Shown one piece after another: positions 7,128 through 13,061 of a DNA stretch of 13,139 nucleotides. The stretch's first letter is position 1. Each line of letters starts with the position of its first letter. The position numbers and the translations under genes were made by a program. This stretch comes from Ornithomonoglobus_A sp034090805 (GTDB lineage Bacteria; Bacillota; Clostridia; UBA1381): the NCBI GenBank assembly GCA_034090805.1, contig JAXDRV010000128.1:1-13139 (forward strand), written 5' to 3'. The notes beneath the pieces were generated by a model. That model worked only from the letters and a program-made list of their open reading frames with translations. It was not told where the DNA came from and did not search any database.

Positions 7128-7856
7128 ATGAGAAAGATATTAACAGACGGGTGCAAGGGTCTTGGCATTGACATAACCGATGAGCAGCTTGACCGTCTTG
7201 AAAAATATGCGGAGCTGCTCGTTGAGGGGAACAAAAAAATGAATCTCACCGCCATCACCGATACGGAGGGCATTGCCGTCAAGCATTTTCTTGACAGCAT
7301 AACGGCTCTTTGTACCGGGAAAATCGGCGAAAGTGTGATAGACGTCGGCACGGGCGCAGGCTTTCCCGGTCTTGTGCTTAAGATTATGCGCCCCGAAATA
7401 AAGCTGACGCTCCTCGACTCGTTAAATAAGCGCATAGGCTTTTTAAAGGAAACGGCGGCGGCTCTCGGCTTTGACGATATAGAATTTATCCATGGCAGAG
7501 CCGAGGACTTCGGCGCAAATTCCGCCTACAGAGGTAAATTCGATACCGTGGTTTCACGTGCCGTTGCGAATATGCGTGTGCTTTCCGAATGGTGCATACC
7601 GTTTCTTAAAAACGGAGGATATTTTCTTGCGCTTAAAGGGCCTCTTGCCGATGAGGAGCTTGAGGGGGCGCAGCGTGCGGTTTATGTTCTGGGAGGCGAA
7701 ACCGAGAAAGTGTTCGAGGCGGCTGTCGGAGAGCTTAAGCATAAAATAATTATCGTAAAAAAAGTACGACGCACTCCGTCAAAATACCCCAGAAAGCCCG
7801 GAATAGCCGTAAAAAATCCTATCGAAACGTGCTACAATCTGACTAAAAATAAATAA
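7128..7856 (+). CDS. rsmG: 16S rRNA (guanine527-N7)-methyltransferase
   Basis: Methylates N7 of G527 in 16S rRNA using S-adenosylmethionine. At 242 aa it has the normal family length. The N-terminal helix with NKKMNLTAI (35-43) and the SAM-binding loop IDVGTGAGFPG (71-81) are diagnostic; LLDSLNKR (95-102) is the next conserved strand and helix. Its ATG comes 2 nt after the glmM stop, so the two are translationally close and share the glmM promoter. Its location upstream of a Noc-type gene is a standard arrangement in Firmicutes, although here a terminator separates them. Confidence 0.97.
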   Translation: MRKILTDGCKGLGIDITDEQLDRLEKYAELLVEGNKKMNLTAITDTEGIAVKHFLDSITALCTGKIGESVIDVGTGAGFPGLVLKIMRPEIKLTLLDSLNKRIGFLKETAAALGFDDIEFIHGRAEDFGANSAYRGKFDTVVSRAVANMRVLSEWCIPFLKNGGYFLALKGPLADEELEGAQRAVYVLGGETEKVFEAAVGELKHKIIIVKKVRRTPSKYPRKPGIAVKNPIETCYNLTKNK

Positions 7857-7863
7857 TATGCCG

Positions 7864-7904
7864 AAATAAAGCAAATTCCGTCATACGAATTTGCTTTATT
7901 TTTT
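7864..7904 (+). terminator. Terminator of glmM-rsmG
   Basis: A perfect 15-bp stem (7864-7878 with 7887-7901) and 8-nt loop, with the 3' arm running into a T-tract. The 5' arm begins A-rich, so it might also act on the other strand. Confidence 0.85.
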
Positions 7905-7914
7905 GGGAATTTAT

Positions 7915-7922
7915 GGTATAAT
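7915..7922 (+). promoter_or_regulatory. Extended -10 promoter for noc
   Basis: TATAAT (7917-7922) is preceded by an upstream TG (TGGTATAAT), an extended -10 box. No good -35 is seen at 17 bp. It lies just after the rsmG terminator. Confidence 0.5.
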
Positions 7923-8070
7923 GCTAATTGTAAGGCAGAGCGCACAGACGCTTTACACAGGGTTTCCCCAAGACCCTGCCACCCCAAAATGTCTTACACC
8001 TTCCACCACCGAGGGAGGGGCTGCCGCCGATGCGGCAGTCCCCTACCTTAATAAATTCAGATTATACATA
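7923..8070 (+). other. Structured noc leader with GC-rich hairpins
   Basis: The roughly 160-nt leader contains CAGGGT/ACCCTG (about 7958-7978). It also contains a strong hairpin in which GGGG and CTGCCGC (8017-8027) pair with GCGGCAG and CCCC (8032-8043) around a CGAT loop. Local base composition is C-rich, unlike neighbouring intergenic DNA. An open frame through it (7891-8094) lacks a ribosome-binding site and starts inside the terminator, so I treat it as non-coding. It may be a dispersed palindromic repeat or a cis-regulatory leader. Confidence 0.4.
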
Positions 8071-8087
8071 CAAGGGAGCAGATTCCT

Positions 8088-8879
8088 ATGTTAAGCATAT
8101 TAAAAAAGCAAAAGGGCGAAACGTTAATCAAGCTGCCGCTTGAGGATATTGCGCCGAATAAAAATCAACCGCGTCAGTATTTTGACGATGAAACTCTTGA
8201 GGAGCTGAAAAATTCAATACTGGAGTTCGGACTTCTGCAGCCGATTACCGTAAGAAGGACGGGCGGCGGATATGAGCTGATAGCCGGAGAGAGGCGGTTC
8301 AGAGCCGCACAGCTTGCGGGACTTGAGGAGATACCGGCGATAGTCGTTGAAAGCGATGAAAAAAAGAGCGCCGTTTTGTCGCTGCTTGAAAATCTCCAGC
8401 GTGAGGATCTTACGTTTTTTGAGATTGCGCAAAGCTATGAGCGGCTCATACGTGAGCAGGGCATGACGCAGTCGGAGGTAGCCGAAAAAATCGGCCGCAG
8501 CCGTTCGAGCGTGGCAAACAAGCTGCGTCTTTTAAAGCTGTCGCCGATAATACGCAAATTCATACGTGATTACGACCTTACGGAGCGTCACGCAAGGGCG
8601 CTTTTGCGGCTGGGGAGCGAAACGGAGCAGCTTGAGGCGGTCAAGCAGATTTGCCTGAAATCGCTTACCGTAGCCGAAACGGAGGAGCTGATTTCCTCAA
8701 TCACCGATCCGCCTCCCAAAAAGCCGAAGCACGAGGCAAAGGGCGCAAACAGCCTGTCCTTTTTCAAAAATACCGTCCGCAAGGCGATAGACATAATGAA
8801 AAAGGGCGGTGTTGAAGCAGAGATGGAGGAAACGGATTTTGACTGGGGAACAGAGTACAAAATCCATGTCAAAAAGTAG
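8088..8879 (+). CDS. noc: ParB/Spo0J-family protein, nucleoid-occlusion (Noc) type
   Basis: A DNA-binding CTP-dependent clamp of 263 aa. Noc binds sites spread around the chromosome and prevents Z-ring assembly over the nucleoid. ParB landmarks: GERRFRAAQ (67-75) and ENLQRE (101-106) in the CTP-binding N-domain, then a helix-turn-helix at about 126-149. The HTH ends SSVANKLRLLKL, closer to Noc (IANKLRLLKL) than to Spo0J/ParB (IANHLRLL). The first residues MLSILKKQK could form a short basic membrane-targeting helix like that of Noc. AAGGGAG lies 9 nt before the ATG. Its position after rsmG fits noc; no parA/soj follows. Lone ParB is the alternative. Confidence 0.87.
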   Translation: MLSILKKQKGETLIKLPLEDIAPNKNQPRQYFDDETLEELKNSILEFGLLQPITVRRTGGGYELIAGERRFRAAQLAGLEEIPAIVVESDEKKSAVLSLLENLQREDLTFFEIAQSYERLIREQGMTQSEVAEKIGRSRSSVANKLRLLKLSPIIRKFIRDYDLTERHARALLRLGSETEQLEAVKQICLKSLTVAETEELISSITDPPPKKPKHEAKGANSLSFFKNTVRKAIDIMKKGGVEAEMEETDFDWGTEYKIHVKK

Positions 8880-8915
8880 AATTTGTATACCTTTTCAATT
8901 TTTTCTTTAAATAGC

Positions 8916-8944
8916 TTGAAAATTCTCCGTGAGTGTGATACAAT
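8916..8944 (+). promoter_or_regulatory. Promoter of eda-kdgK
   Basis: TTGAAA (8916-8921), exactly 17 bp, TACAAT (8939-8944), about 50 nt ahead of the eda start codon. Confidence 0.75.
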
Positions 8945-8951
8945 ATCATAC
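8933..8951 (+). promoter_or_regulatory. Inverted repeat over the eda promoter -10, candidate operator
   Basis: GTGTGATA-CAA-TATCATAC has 8-bp arms matching at 7 positions and is centred on the -10 box. A bound regulator would block RNA polymerase. Sugar-acid operons in Firmicutes are often controlled by GntR- or LacI-type repressors, but no such regulator is in the window. Confidence 0.4.
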
Positions 8952-8996
8952 AGAGATAGGGGAGAAGTTCCCGATATTAAAGGAGGAGAATTTTAA

Positions 8997-9650
8997 ATGT
9001 TAAAAGAAGATGTAATCAAAAAGCTTACCGACTGCGGTCTTGTGGCTGTTGTAAGAGCCAACAATGCCGATGAGGCGGTTAAAATTTCGGACGCTTGCCT
9101 TGCCGGCGGCTGTACGGGTATTGAGCTGACGTTTACCGTTCCCGGTGCGGACAAGGTAATCGCCGCTCTTGCCGAAAAGTATTCAAACGGTGAGATGATG
9201 CTCGGAGCGGGTACGGTTCTCGATCCCGAAACGGCAAGAATGGCAATACTTGCGGGCGCAAACTTTATCGTAAGCCCGGCGTTCAATCTTGAAACGGCAA
9301 AGCTTTGCAACCGCTACAGAGTTCCGTATATGCCCGGCTGTGCAACAATCACCGAGGTTATAACGGCTATGGAGGCGGGAGCTGATATAATTAAGATATT
9401 CCCGGCAGACCTTTACGGACCGAAGATTATAAAGGACATTAAGGGACCTCTTCCGCAGGCACAGATGATGCCCACAGGCGGCGTTGACAAGGATAACGTC
9501 GGCGAATGGATCAAGGCAGGAGTTGTTGCCGTAGGAGCAGGCTCATCGCTCACAAAGGGCGCAAAGACCGGCGACTACAACGCAATCACCGAAACGGCAA
9601 AGGAATTTATCGCAAATATCAAGGCTGCAAGAGCTGAATTGAAGAAATAA
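8997..9650 (+). CDS. eda: KDPG/KHG aldolase
   Basis: Class I aldolase of 217 aa that splits 2-keto-3-deoxy-6-phosphogluconate into pyruvate and glyceraldehyde-3-phosphate. Visible family features are VAVVRA (16-21), the catalytic Glu43 in IELTF, GAGTV (70-74), PGCATITE (113-120), the Schiff-base Lys133 in IIKIFPA, and the phosphate-binding PTGGV (159-163). AAAGGAGGAG lies 7-8 nt before the ATG. It is followed 20 bp later by kdgK, which makes its substrate. Together they form the lower part of uronate/pectin catabolism; no dehydratase for gluconate is present, so a classical Entner-Doudoroff route is not shown here. Confidence 0.96.
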   Translation: MLKEDVIKKLTDCGLVAVVRANNADEAVKISDACLAGGCTGIELTFTVPGADKVIAALAEKYSNGEMMLGAGTVLDPETARMAILAGANFIVSPAFNLETAKLCNRYRVPYMPGCATITEVITAMEAGADIIKIFPADLYGPKIIKDIKGPLPQAQMMPTGGVDKDNVGEWIKAGVVAVGAGSSLTKGAKTGDYNAITETAKEFIANIKAARAELKK

Positions 9651-9670
9651 GAAAAGGAGATACATATAAA

Positions 9671-10702
9671 ATGGCAAAGGTTGTTACAATGGGTGAGATA
9701 ATGCTCAGACTTTCGACACCCAATAATGAGAAATTTATTCAGGCAGATGAATTTGACGTATGCTACGGCGGCGGCGAGGCAAATGTTGCCGTTTCGCTTG
9801 CAAATTACGGTCACGATACGGAATTTGTTACAAAGGTTCCCGAAAATCCCATAGGCGAGAGCGCCGTTGCGGCTCTCAGAAAGATGAACGTAGGCACAAA
9901 GCACATCGCAAGAGGCGGCGAAAGACTCGGTATTTATTTCCTTGAAACAGGTGCGTCAATGCGTGCGTCGAACGTAGTTTACGACAGAGCTCATTCGTCA
10001 ATATCAACCGCTTCGGCAGAGGATTTCGATTTTGATGAGATATTCAAGGACGCAGACTGGTTCCATTTCACAGGTATTACCCCGGCAGTTTCGGACGCAG
10101 CGGCAGAGCTTACCGAGGTTGCCTTAAAGGCGGCAAAGAAGCACGGCGTTAAGGTTTCGGTTGACCTTAATTTCAGAAAGAAGCTTTGGTCATCGGAAAA
10201 GGCGCAGAAGGTCATGACAAACCTTATGCAGTACGTTGATGTTTGTATCGGAAACGAAGAGGACGCAGAAAAGGTGTTAGGCTTTAAGCCCGGCGAAACG
10301 GACGTTACATCGGGAGATTTGGAGCTTGCCGGATATGAAAGCATCTTCAAGCAGATGGTTGACAAATTCAATTTTGAGTATGTAATTTCATCGCTGAGAG
10401 TTTCAAAATCAGCCTCGGACAACGGCTGGTCGGCCTGCATTTATTCAAGAGATACAAAGGAATTTTATCATTCCAAGGAATACAGAATCCACCCGATCGT
10501 TGACCGTGTGGGCGGCGGCGACAGCTTTGCCGGCGGTACGATCTGCGGTTTCCTTGACGGAAAGAATTTCAAGGACGCTCTTGAGTTCGGTGTTGCCGCA
10601 TCGGCTCTTAAGCATACAATCCCCGGCGACTTCAATCTCGTAAGCCGTGCGGATGTGGAAAATCTCGCAGGCGGTGACGGTTCCGGTCGTGTACAGAGAT
10701 AA
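9671..10702 (+). CDS. kdgK: 2-keto-3-deoxygluconate kinase (PfkB/ribokinase family)
   Basis: Phosphorylates 2-keto-3-deoxygluconate with ATP to KDPG. The 343-aa protein has the PfkB first signature (GGGEANVAVSLANYG, 33-47) and the second, DRVGGGDSFAGG (278-289), with catalytic base Asp284. The sugar-acid kinase features LNFRKKLW (166-173) and NEEDAEKVLG (195-204) support KdgK over fructokinase. AAAGGAGAT lies 11 nt before the ATG. It is co-transcribed with eda from one promoter, which fixes the substrate more firmly than homology alone. The C-terminus is rich in Gly and polar residues. A strong hairpin follows the stop. Confidence 0.92.
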   Translation: MAKVVTMGEIMLRLSTPNNEKFIQADEFDVCYGGGEANVAVSLANYGHDTEFVTKVPENPIGESAVAALRKMNVGTKHIARGGERLGIYFLETGASMRASNVVYDRAHSSISTASAEDFDFDEIFKDADWFHFTGITPAVSDAAAELTEVALKAAKKHGVKVSVDLNFRKKLWSSEKAQKVMTNLMQYVDVCIGNEEDAEKVLGFKPGETDVTSGDLELAGYESIFKQMVDKFNFEYVISSLRVSKSASDNGWSACIYSRDTKEFYHSKEYRIHPIVDRVGGGDSFAGGTICGFLDGKNFKDALEFGVAASALKHTIPGDFNLVSRADVENLAGGDGSGRVQR

Positions 10703-10715
10703 GCAATCAATTACT

Positions 10716-10749
10716 CTCAAGGACGGCGCAATGCGCCGTCCTGTTTGAG
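10716..10749 (+). terminator. Terminator of eda-kdgK
   Basis: A 10-bp perfect GC-rich stem (10720-10729 with 10733-10742) and AAT loop, extended by CTCAA/TTGAG outer pairs. The T-tract is interrupted (TGTTTGAGTTGTT). Confidence 0.75.
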
Positions 10750-10786
10750 TTGTTAGGGAATTTTTAATTTCCTGCAAGAAGGGTGG

Positions 10787-10924
10787 ATGCGCGGAGTGCG
10801 GCTTTTGCGGAGCAAAAGTGATGACAATTGTCTTTTCCGCATTATGATTTGTGTTGCCGAGCTTTCAGATGCAAACAAACGGTCTGTATTTGATTATATT
10901 AGCTACCTCAAGTCCAAACAGTAG
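10787..10924 (+). pseudogene. Possible remnant of a small gene in the 10703-11071 gap
   Basis: An in-frame run of 45 codons ends with a segment reading LSDANKRSVFDYISYLKSKQ before TAG. This amphipathic tail resembles the C-terminal end of some small HTH or antitoxin proteins. No ribosome-binding site precedes the ATG at 10787 or the internal ATG at 10844, and no HTH domain remains. I read it as a decayed gene end or chance. A perfect 7-bp hairpin, CTTTTGC/GCAAAAG (10802-10818), lies inside it. The rest of the gap holds only the promoter of the next gene. Confidence 0.25.
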
Positions 10925-10990
10925 ATTTTTGTATTGCATATAATGTGTTCATATCTGCATAAAACAGGCAATAACAGCCGAAAATATGGT

Positions 10991-11004
10991 TAAATATATA
11001 TTTA
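10991..11004 (+). promoter_or_regulatory. 14-bp perfect palindrome at the -35 region
   Basis: TAAATATATATTTA is a perfect palindrome overlapping the -35 hexamer of the next gene's promoter. It could be an operator. AT-richness makes chance occurrence plausible. Confidence 0.3.
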
Positions 11005-11029
11005 CTTAGCTGCAGAATCCTATTATAAT
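11001..11029 (+). promoter_or_regulatory. Promoter of the Gfo/Idh/MocA-family gene
   Basis: TTTACT (11001-11006), a 17-bp spacer and consensus TATAAT (11024-11029), followed by a leader of about 35 nt. Confidence 0.7.
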
Positions 11030-11071
11030 TAAGGTATGGTTATTTATCAACGGACAGGAGGACGAGGAGTT

Positions 11072-12280
11072 ATGGAAAATATAAAAATAGGCTGGATAGG
11101 ACTGGGCTGCAGAGGTATTATGCTGCTCAAGGACATTGTGCTTGCGCAGAAGGAATCGGTTACGGCGGTATGTGATGTCTATGCCGACAGATGCGCCGAG
11201 GGTGCGGACGAGGTTGAAAAGGCTTACGGAGTGCGCCCGGCGGAATATTCGGATTATCATGACGTGATAAACGATGAGAATGTGACGGTTGTTATCATTG
11301 CGACTGCATGGGAAAGTCACACGGAGATTGCCGTTGCGGCAATGAATGCGGGCAAGGCGGTTGCGATGGAGGTAGGCGGTGCGTATACGCTTGAGCAATG
11401 CCAAAGCCTGGTGGATACATACGAAAAAACAAAGACGCCGTTTATGTTTCTTGAAAATTGCTGCTTCGGCAGACGTGAGATGATGGCGCTTAATATGGCT
11501 CAAAAGGGTCTTTTGGGCGAGATTGTTCACTGTGAGGGATGCTATGCGCATGATTTGCGTGAGGAAATCGCATACGGGCGAGAAAACAGACACTACAGAC
11601 TCAGAAATTATCTGACAAGAAACTGCGAAAATTACCCCACACACGATCTGGGACCGATAGCGAGAGTTTTGAATATAAACAACGGCAACAGAATGATGTC
11701 GCTGGCATCGTTTGCGTCAAAGTCCGCCGGTCTGCACGAATATATCATGCAGAACAAACCCGATGACAAGCGGCTGAAGAATGCGCATTTTGCCCAGGGG
11801 GATATAATAACAACGGTTATCAAATGCGCAAACGGCGAAACGATTATTTTAAAACTCGACACAACGCTGCCCCGTTTTTACAGCAGAGGCTTTACCGTAA
11901 GAGGAACAAAGGGTATGTATGAGGAGGCTACGGATTCGGTATTTGTTGATACTGCCGAGGACAGAGCACACGATTTCGACTGGCGCAAAGAGTGTGTCGG
12001 AAATGCGGATAAATACCAGGAGGAATGGGATCACCCCGTATGGAAGAGATACATTGAGGAGGGCGTGCAGGGAACGCACGACGGCATGGACTGGTTGGAA
12101 TTTAAGACGTTCTTCAATGCGCTCAGAAACGACAAGCCAATGCCGGTTGACGTATACGATGCCGCATCATGGATGGCTGTAACGGTTCTTTCTGAAATGT
12201 CAATCGCAAAGGGCGGAGCGGTTATGGATATACCGGATTTCACATCGGGCAGATGGCATATGAATGTTGTGGAAGATTAA
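11072..12280 (+). CDS. Gfo/Idh/MocA-family protein, GH109-like (possible NAD-dependent glycosidase)
   Basis: This 402-aa protein has an N-terminal Rossmann domain (GWIGLGCRG, 7-15; VIIATAW, 74-80) for NAD(P), then an alpha/beta substrate domain. In place of the dehydrogenase EKP motif it has FLENCCFGRREMMALN (126-141), then GEIVHCEGCYAHDLR (149-163) and NYPTHDLGPIARVLN (187-201). These resemble GH109 alpha-N-acetylgalactosaminidase-like enzymes, which use tightly bound NAD+ in a redox-assisted cleavage; His191 would be the key residue. No signal peptide is seen, so it should act on imported sugars. I chose ATG at 11072, with AGGAGG 10 nt upstream; an in-frame ATG at 11036 lacks a site. It is monocistronic. 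An ordinary sugar dehydrogenase remains possible. Confidence 0.83.
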   Translation: MENIKIGWIGLGCRGIMLLKDIVLAQKESVTAVCDVYADRCAEGADEVEKAYGVRPAEYSDYHDVINDENVTVVIIATAWESHTEIAVAAMNAGKAVAMEVGGAYTLEQCQSLVDTYEKTKTPFMFLENCCFGRREMMALNMAQKGLLGEIVHCEGCYAHDLREEIAYGRENRHYRLRNYLTRNCENYPTHDLGPIARVLNINNGNRMMSLASFASKSAGLHEYIMQNKPDDKRLKNAHFAQGDIITTVIKCANGETIILKLDTTLPRFYSRGFTVRGTKGMYEEATDSVFVDTAEDRAHDFDWRKECVGNADKYQEEWDHPVWKRYIEEGVQGTHDGMDWLEFKTFFNALRNDKPMPVDVYDAASWMAVTVLSEMSIAKGGAVMDIPDFTSGRWHMNVVED

Positions 12281-12316
12281 TTTTTGCGGATTGTTAATTT
12301 TTATATCCTAAAATTA

Positions 12317-12345
12317 TTGACATAAATCGAGATATGTGATAATAT
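12317..12345 (+). promoter_or_regulatory. Promoter of candidate antitoxin RNA A
   Basis: Consensus TTGACA (12317-12322), a 17-bp spacer and TAATAT (12340-12345). The same elements and spacing recur at 12614-12642. Confidence 0.75.
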
Positions 12346-12351
12346 AAGTAT

Positions 12352-12445
12352 AGCAAGAGGGAACGGCATTAGTTGTTTCCGCTTATAAACTGTTTATTTT
12401 TTGGATAAACCGTCTATCTGTTACGGAGATAGGCGGTTATTTCTT
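12352..12445 (+). ncRNA. Candidate type I antitoxin RNA (copy A)
   Basis: From the predicted start near 12352, this roughly 95-nt RNA has no start codon with a ribosome-binding site. It begins AGCAAGAGGGAACGGC, then TTGTTTCCGC, which can fold into a 5' hairpin. It ends in a terminator: ACCGTCTATCT (12409-12419) pairs with AGATAGGCGGT (12427-12437), one G:U pair, followed by TATTTCTTT. The last ~45 nt are perfectly antisense to the stop codon and 3' end of the convergent minus-strand peptide mRNA. This geometry matches TxpA/RatA and BsrG/SR4-type systems. Expression is inferred. Confidence 0.6.
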
Positions 12446-12499
12446 TATGTAGAGGATAATAATCATTACCAATAAAGTAAAAGAAATTATTTCTTCCAT
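12437..12499 (-). CDS. Candidate type I toxin: 20-aa hydrophobic membrane peptide
   Basis: A 20-codon ORF starting Met-Glu-Glu, with an almost continuous Ile/Leu/Val/Met/Phe run and a Tyr-Ile-Lys-Lys end: one short transmembrane helix with a positive tail. The size compares with Ibs-type peptides. The strong site GGGGGTG lies 5 nt before ATG 12499; an in-frame ATG at 12517 would add six residues but precedes that site. In the leader, CACCTC (12524-12519) pairs with GGGGTG (12510-12505), hiding the Shine-Dalgarno, a typical type I toxin control. Its own promoter lies upstream, and its message converges on RNA A. Not recognised as a named family. Toxicity is inferred. Confidence 0.6.
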   Translation of the reverse strand: MEEIISFTLLVMIIILYIKK

Positions 12500-12563
12500 A
12501 TCAACACCCCCTTTCATAGAGGTGCCGGAAACAACCGCCGCCGTTTCTCTTGCTACGGGTAAA

Positions 12564-12592
12564 ATTGTATCATAAGCGGTGAATTATGTCAA
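12564..12592 (-). promoter_or_regulatory. Promoter of the small hydrophobic peptide mRNA
   Basis: On the minus strand, TTGACA (12592-12587), a 17-bp spacer and TACAAT (12569-12564). The transcript would begin near 12557 with TAGCAAGAGAAACGGC close by (12555-12540), nearly the same 5' tag as the plus-strand RNAs. Confidence 0.75.
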
Positions 12593-12613
12593 CATTTTTT
12601 AAAGAAATAAAAC

Positions 12614-12642
12614 TTGACATATTTAATGAAATATGATAATAT
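12614..12642 (+). promoter_or_regulatory. Promoter of antitoxin-like RNA copy B
   Basis: TTGACA (12614-12619), a 17-bp spacer and TAATAT (12637-12642), as for RNA A. Confidence 0.75.
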
Positions 12643-12648
12643 AGGTAT

Positions 12649-12740
12649 AGCAAGAGGGAACGGCAATAGTTGTTCCCGCAAAGTAAATAGTTTTATTTTA
12701 AAGCCGTCTACTTGGCAGAGTAGGCGGTTATTTCTTTATG
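12649..12740 (+). ncRNA. Second antitoxin-like RNA (copy B), no toxin ORF
   Basis: A diverged copy of RNA A: the same start (TAGCAAGAGGGAACGGCA), the TTGTTCCCGC arm, and a terminator with stem about 12703-12713/12718-12728 followed by TATTTCTTTATG. The stem CTATCT/AGATAG of copy A is replaced by CTACT/AGTAG, a compensated change that supports a selected RNA structure. Copy identity ends at 12742, with the antisense of the toxin's last codons; an unrelated palindrome starts there, and no hydrophobic ORF is found opposite. It may be an orphan antitoxin, or the remains of a locus that lost its toxin. Confidence 0.55.
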
Positions 12741-12793
12741 TAATGCTCACTGAACAAATGCGATTGAAAATCGCATTTGTTCAGTGAGCATTA
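12741..12793. repeat. Perfect 25-bp inverted repeat with 3-nt loop
   Basis: Arms 12741-12765 and 12769-12793 are perfectly complementary around GAA. It starts where the similarity to RNA A ends and lies 37 bp before the XRE-type gene. A TATAAT (12794-12799) follows directly but has no good -35. No T-tract follows, so it is not a standard terminator. It may be an operator, an RNA hairpin in the leader, or a short mobile palindrome. Confidence 0.8.
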
Positions 12794-12830
12794 TATAATA
12801 ATACATATATTAATATATTGGGAGATTACT

Positions 12831-13061
12831 ATGAGTTTTTATAAAAACATTAGAGATTTAAGAGAAGATCATGATAAAAAGCAAAAAGATATAGCAAATT
12901 TATTAAATATGCAGTTGACTGTCTATCAGCGTTATGAAAGAGGGGAGCGGGAACTCCCTTTGTGGGCTGTGATAAAGCTTGCGGATTATTACGAGGTTAC
13001 GCTTGATTATCTTGTTGGACGGGATTTAAAACAGAGTAAAAAAAGTCAGACACACCATTAG
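12831..13061 (+). CDS. XRE (Cro/CI)-family HTH transcriptional regulator
   Basis: A 76-aa single-domain DNA-binding protein. The helix-turn-helix spans about residues 5-62: IRDLREDHDKKQKDIANLL, then LTVYQRYERGERELP as the recognition region, and WAVIKLADYYEVTLDYLVGR as the usual closing segment. The rest is a short basic tail ending in two His. I chose ATG at 12831, preceded by GGGAG; the in-frame ATG at 12777 falls inside the palindrome. Such proteins usually repress their own promoter or a nearby accessory element. Its targets could be the palindrome just upstream or the small RNA locus, but nothing proves this. Confidence 0.88.
   Translation: MSFYKNIRDLREDHDKKQKDIANLLNMQLTVYQRYERGERELPLWAVIKLADYYEVTLDYLVGRDLKQSKKSQTHH

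Noticed and set aside
7891..8094. 67-codon open frame before noc
   Set aside because: It begins inside the rsmG terminator and runs through palindromic leader DNA, with no ribosome-binding site and low-complexity composition.
12317..12592. Reading the inverted-repeat region only as a MITE
   Set aside because: Complete promoters, a strong Shine-Dalgarno with an ORF, and a terminator with a compensated stem change in copy B are better explained by transcribed units, although past mobility is not excluded.
12317..12745. CRISPR array from repeated motifs
   Set aside because: There are only two direct units of about 130 bp and one inverted tag, without regular short repeats or spacers.
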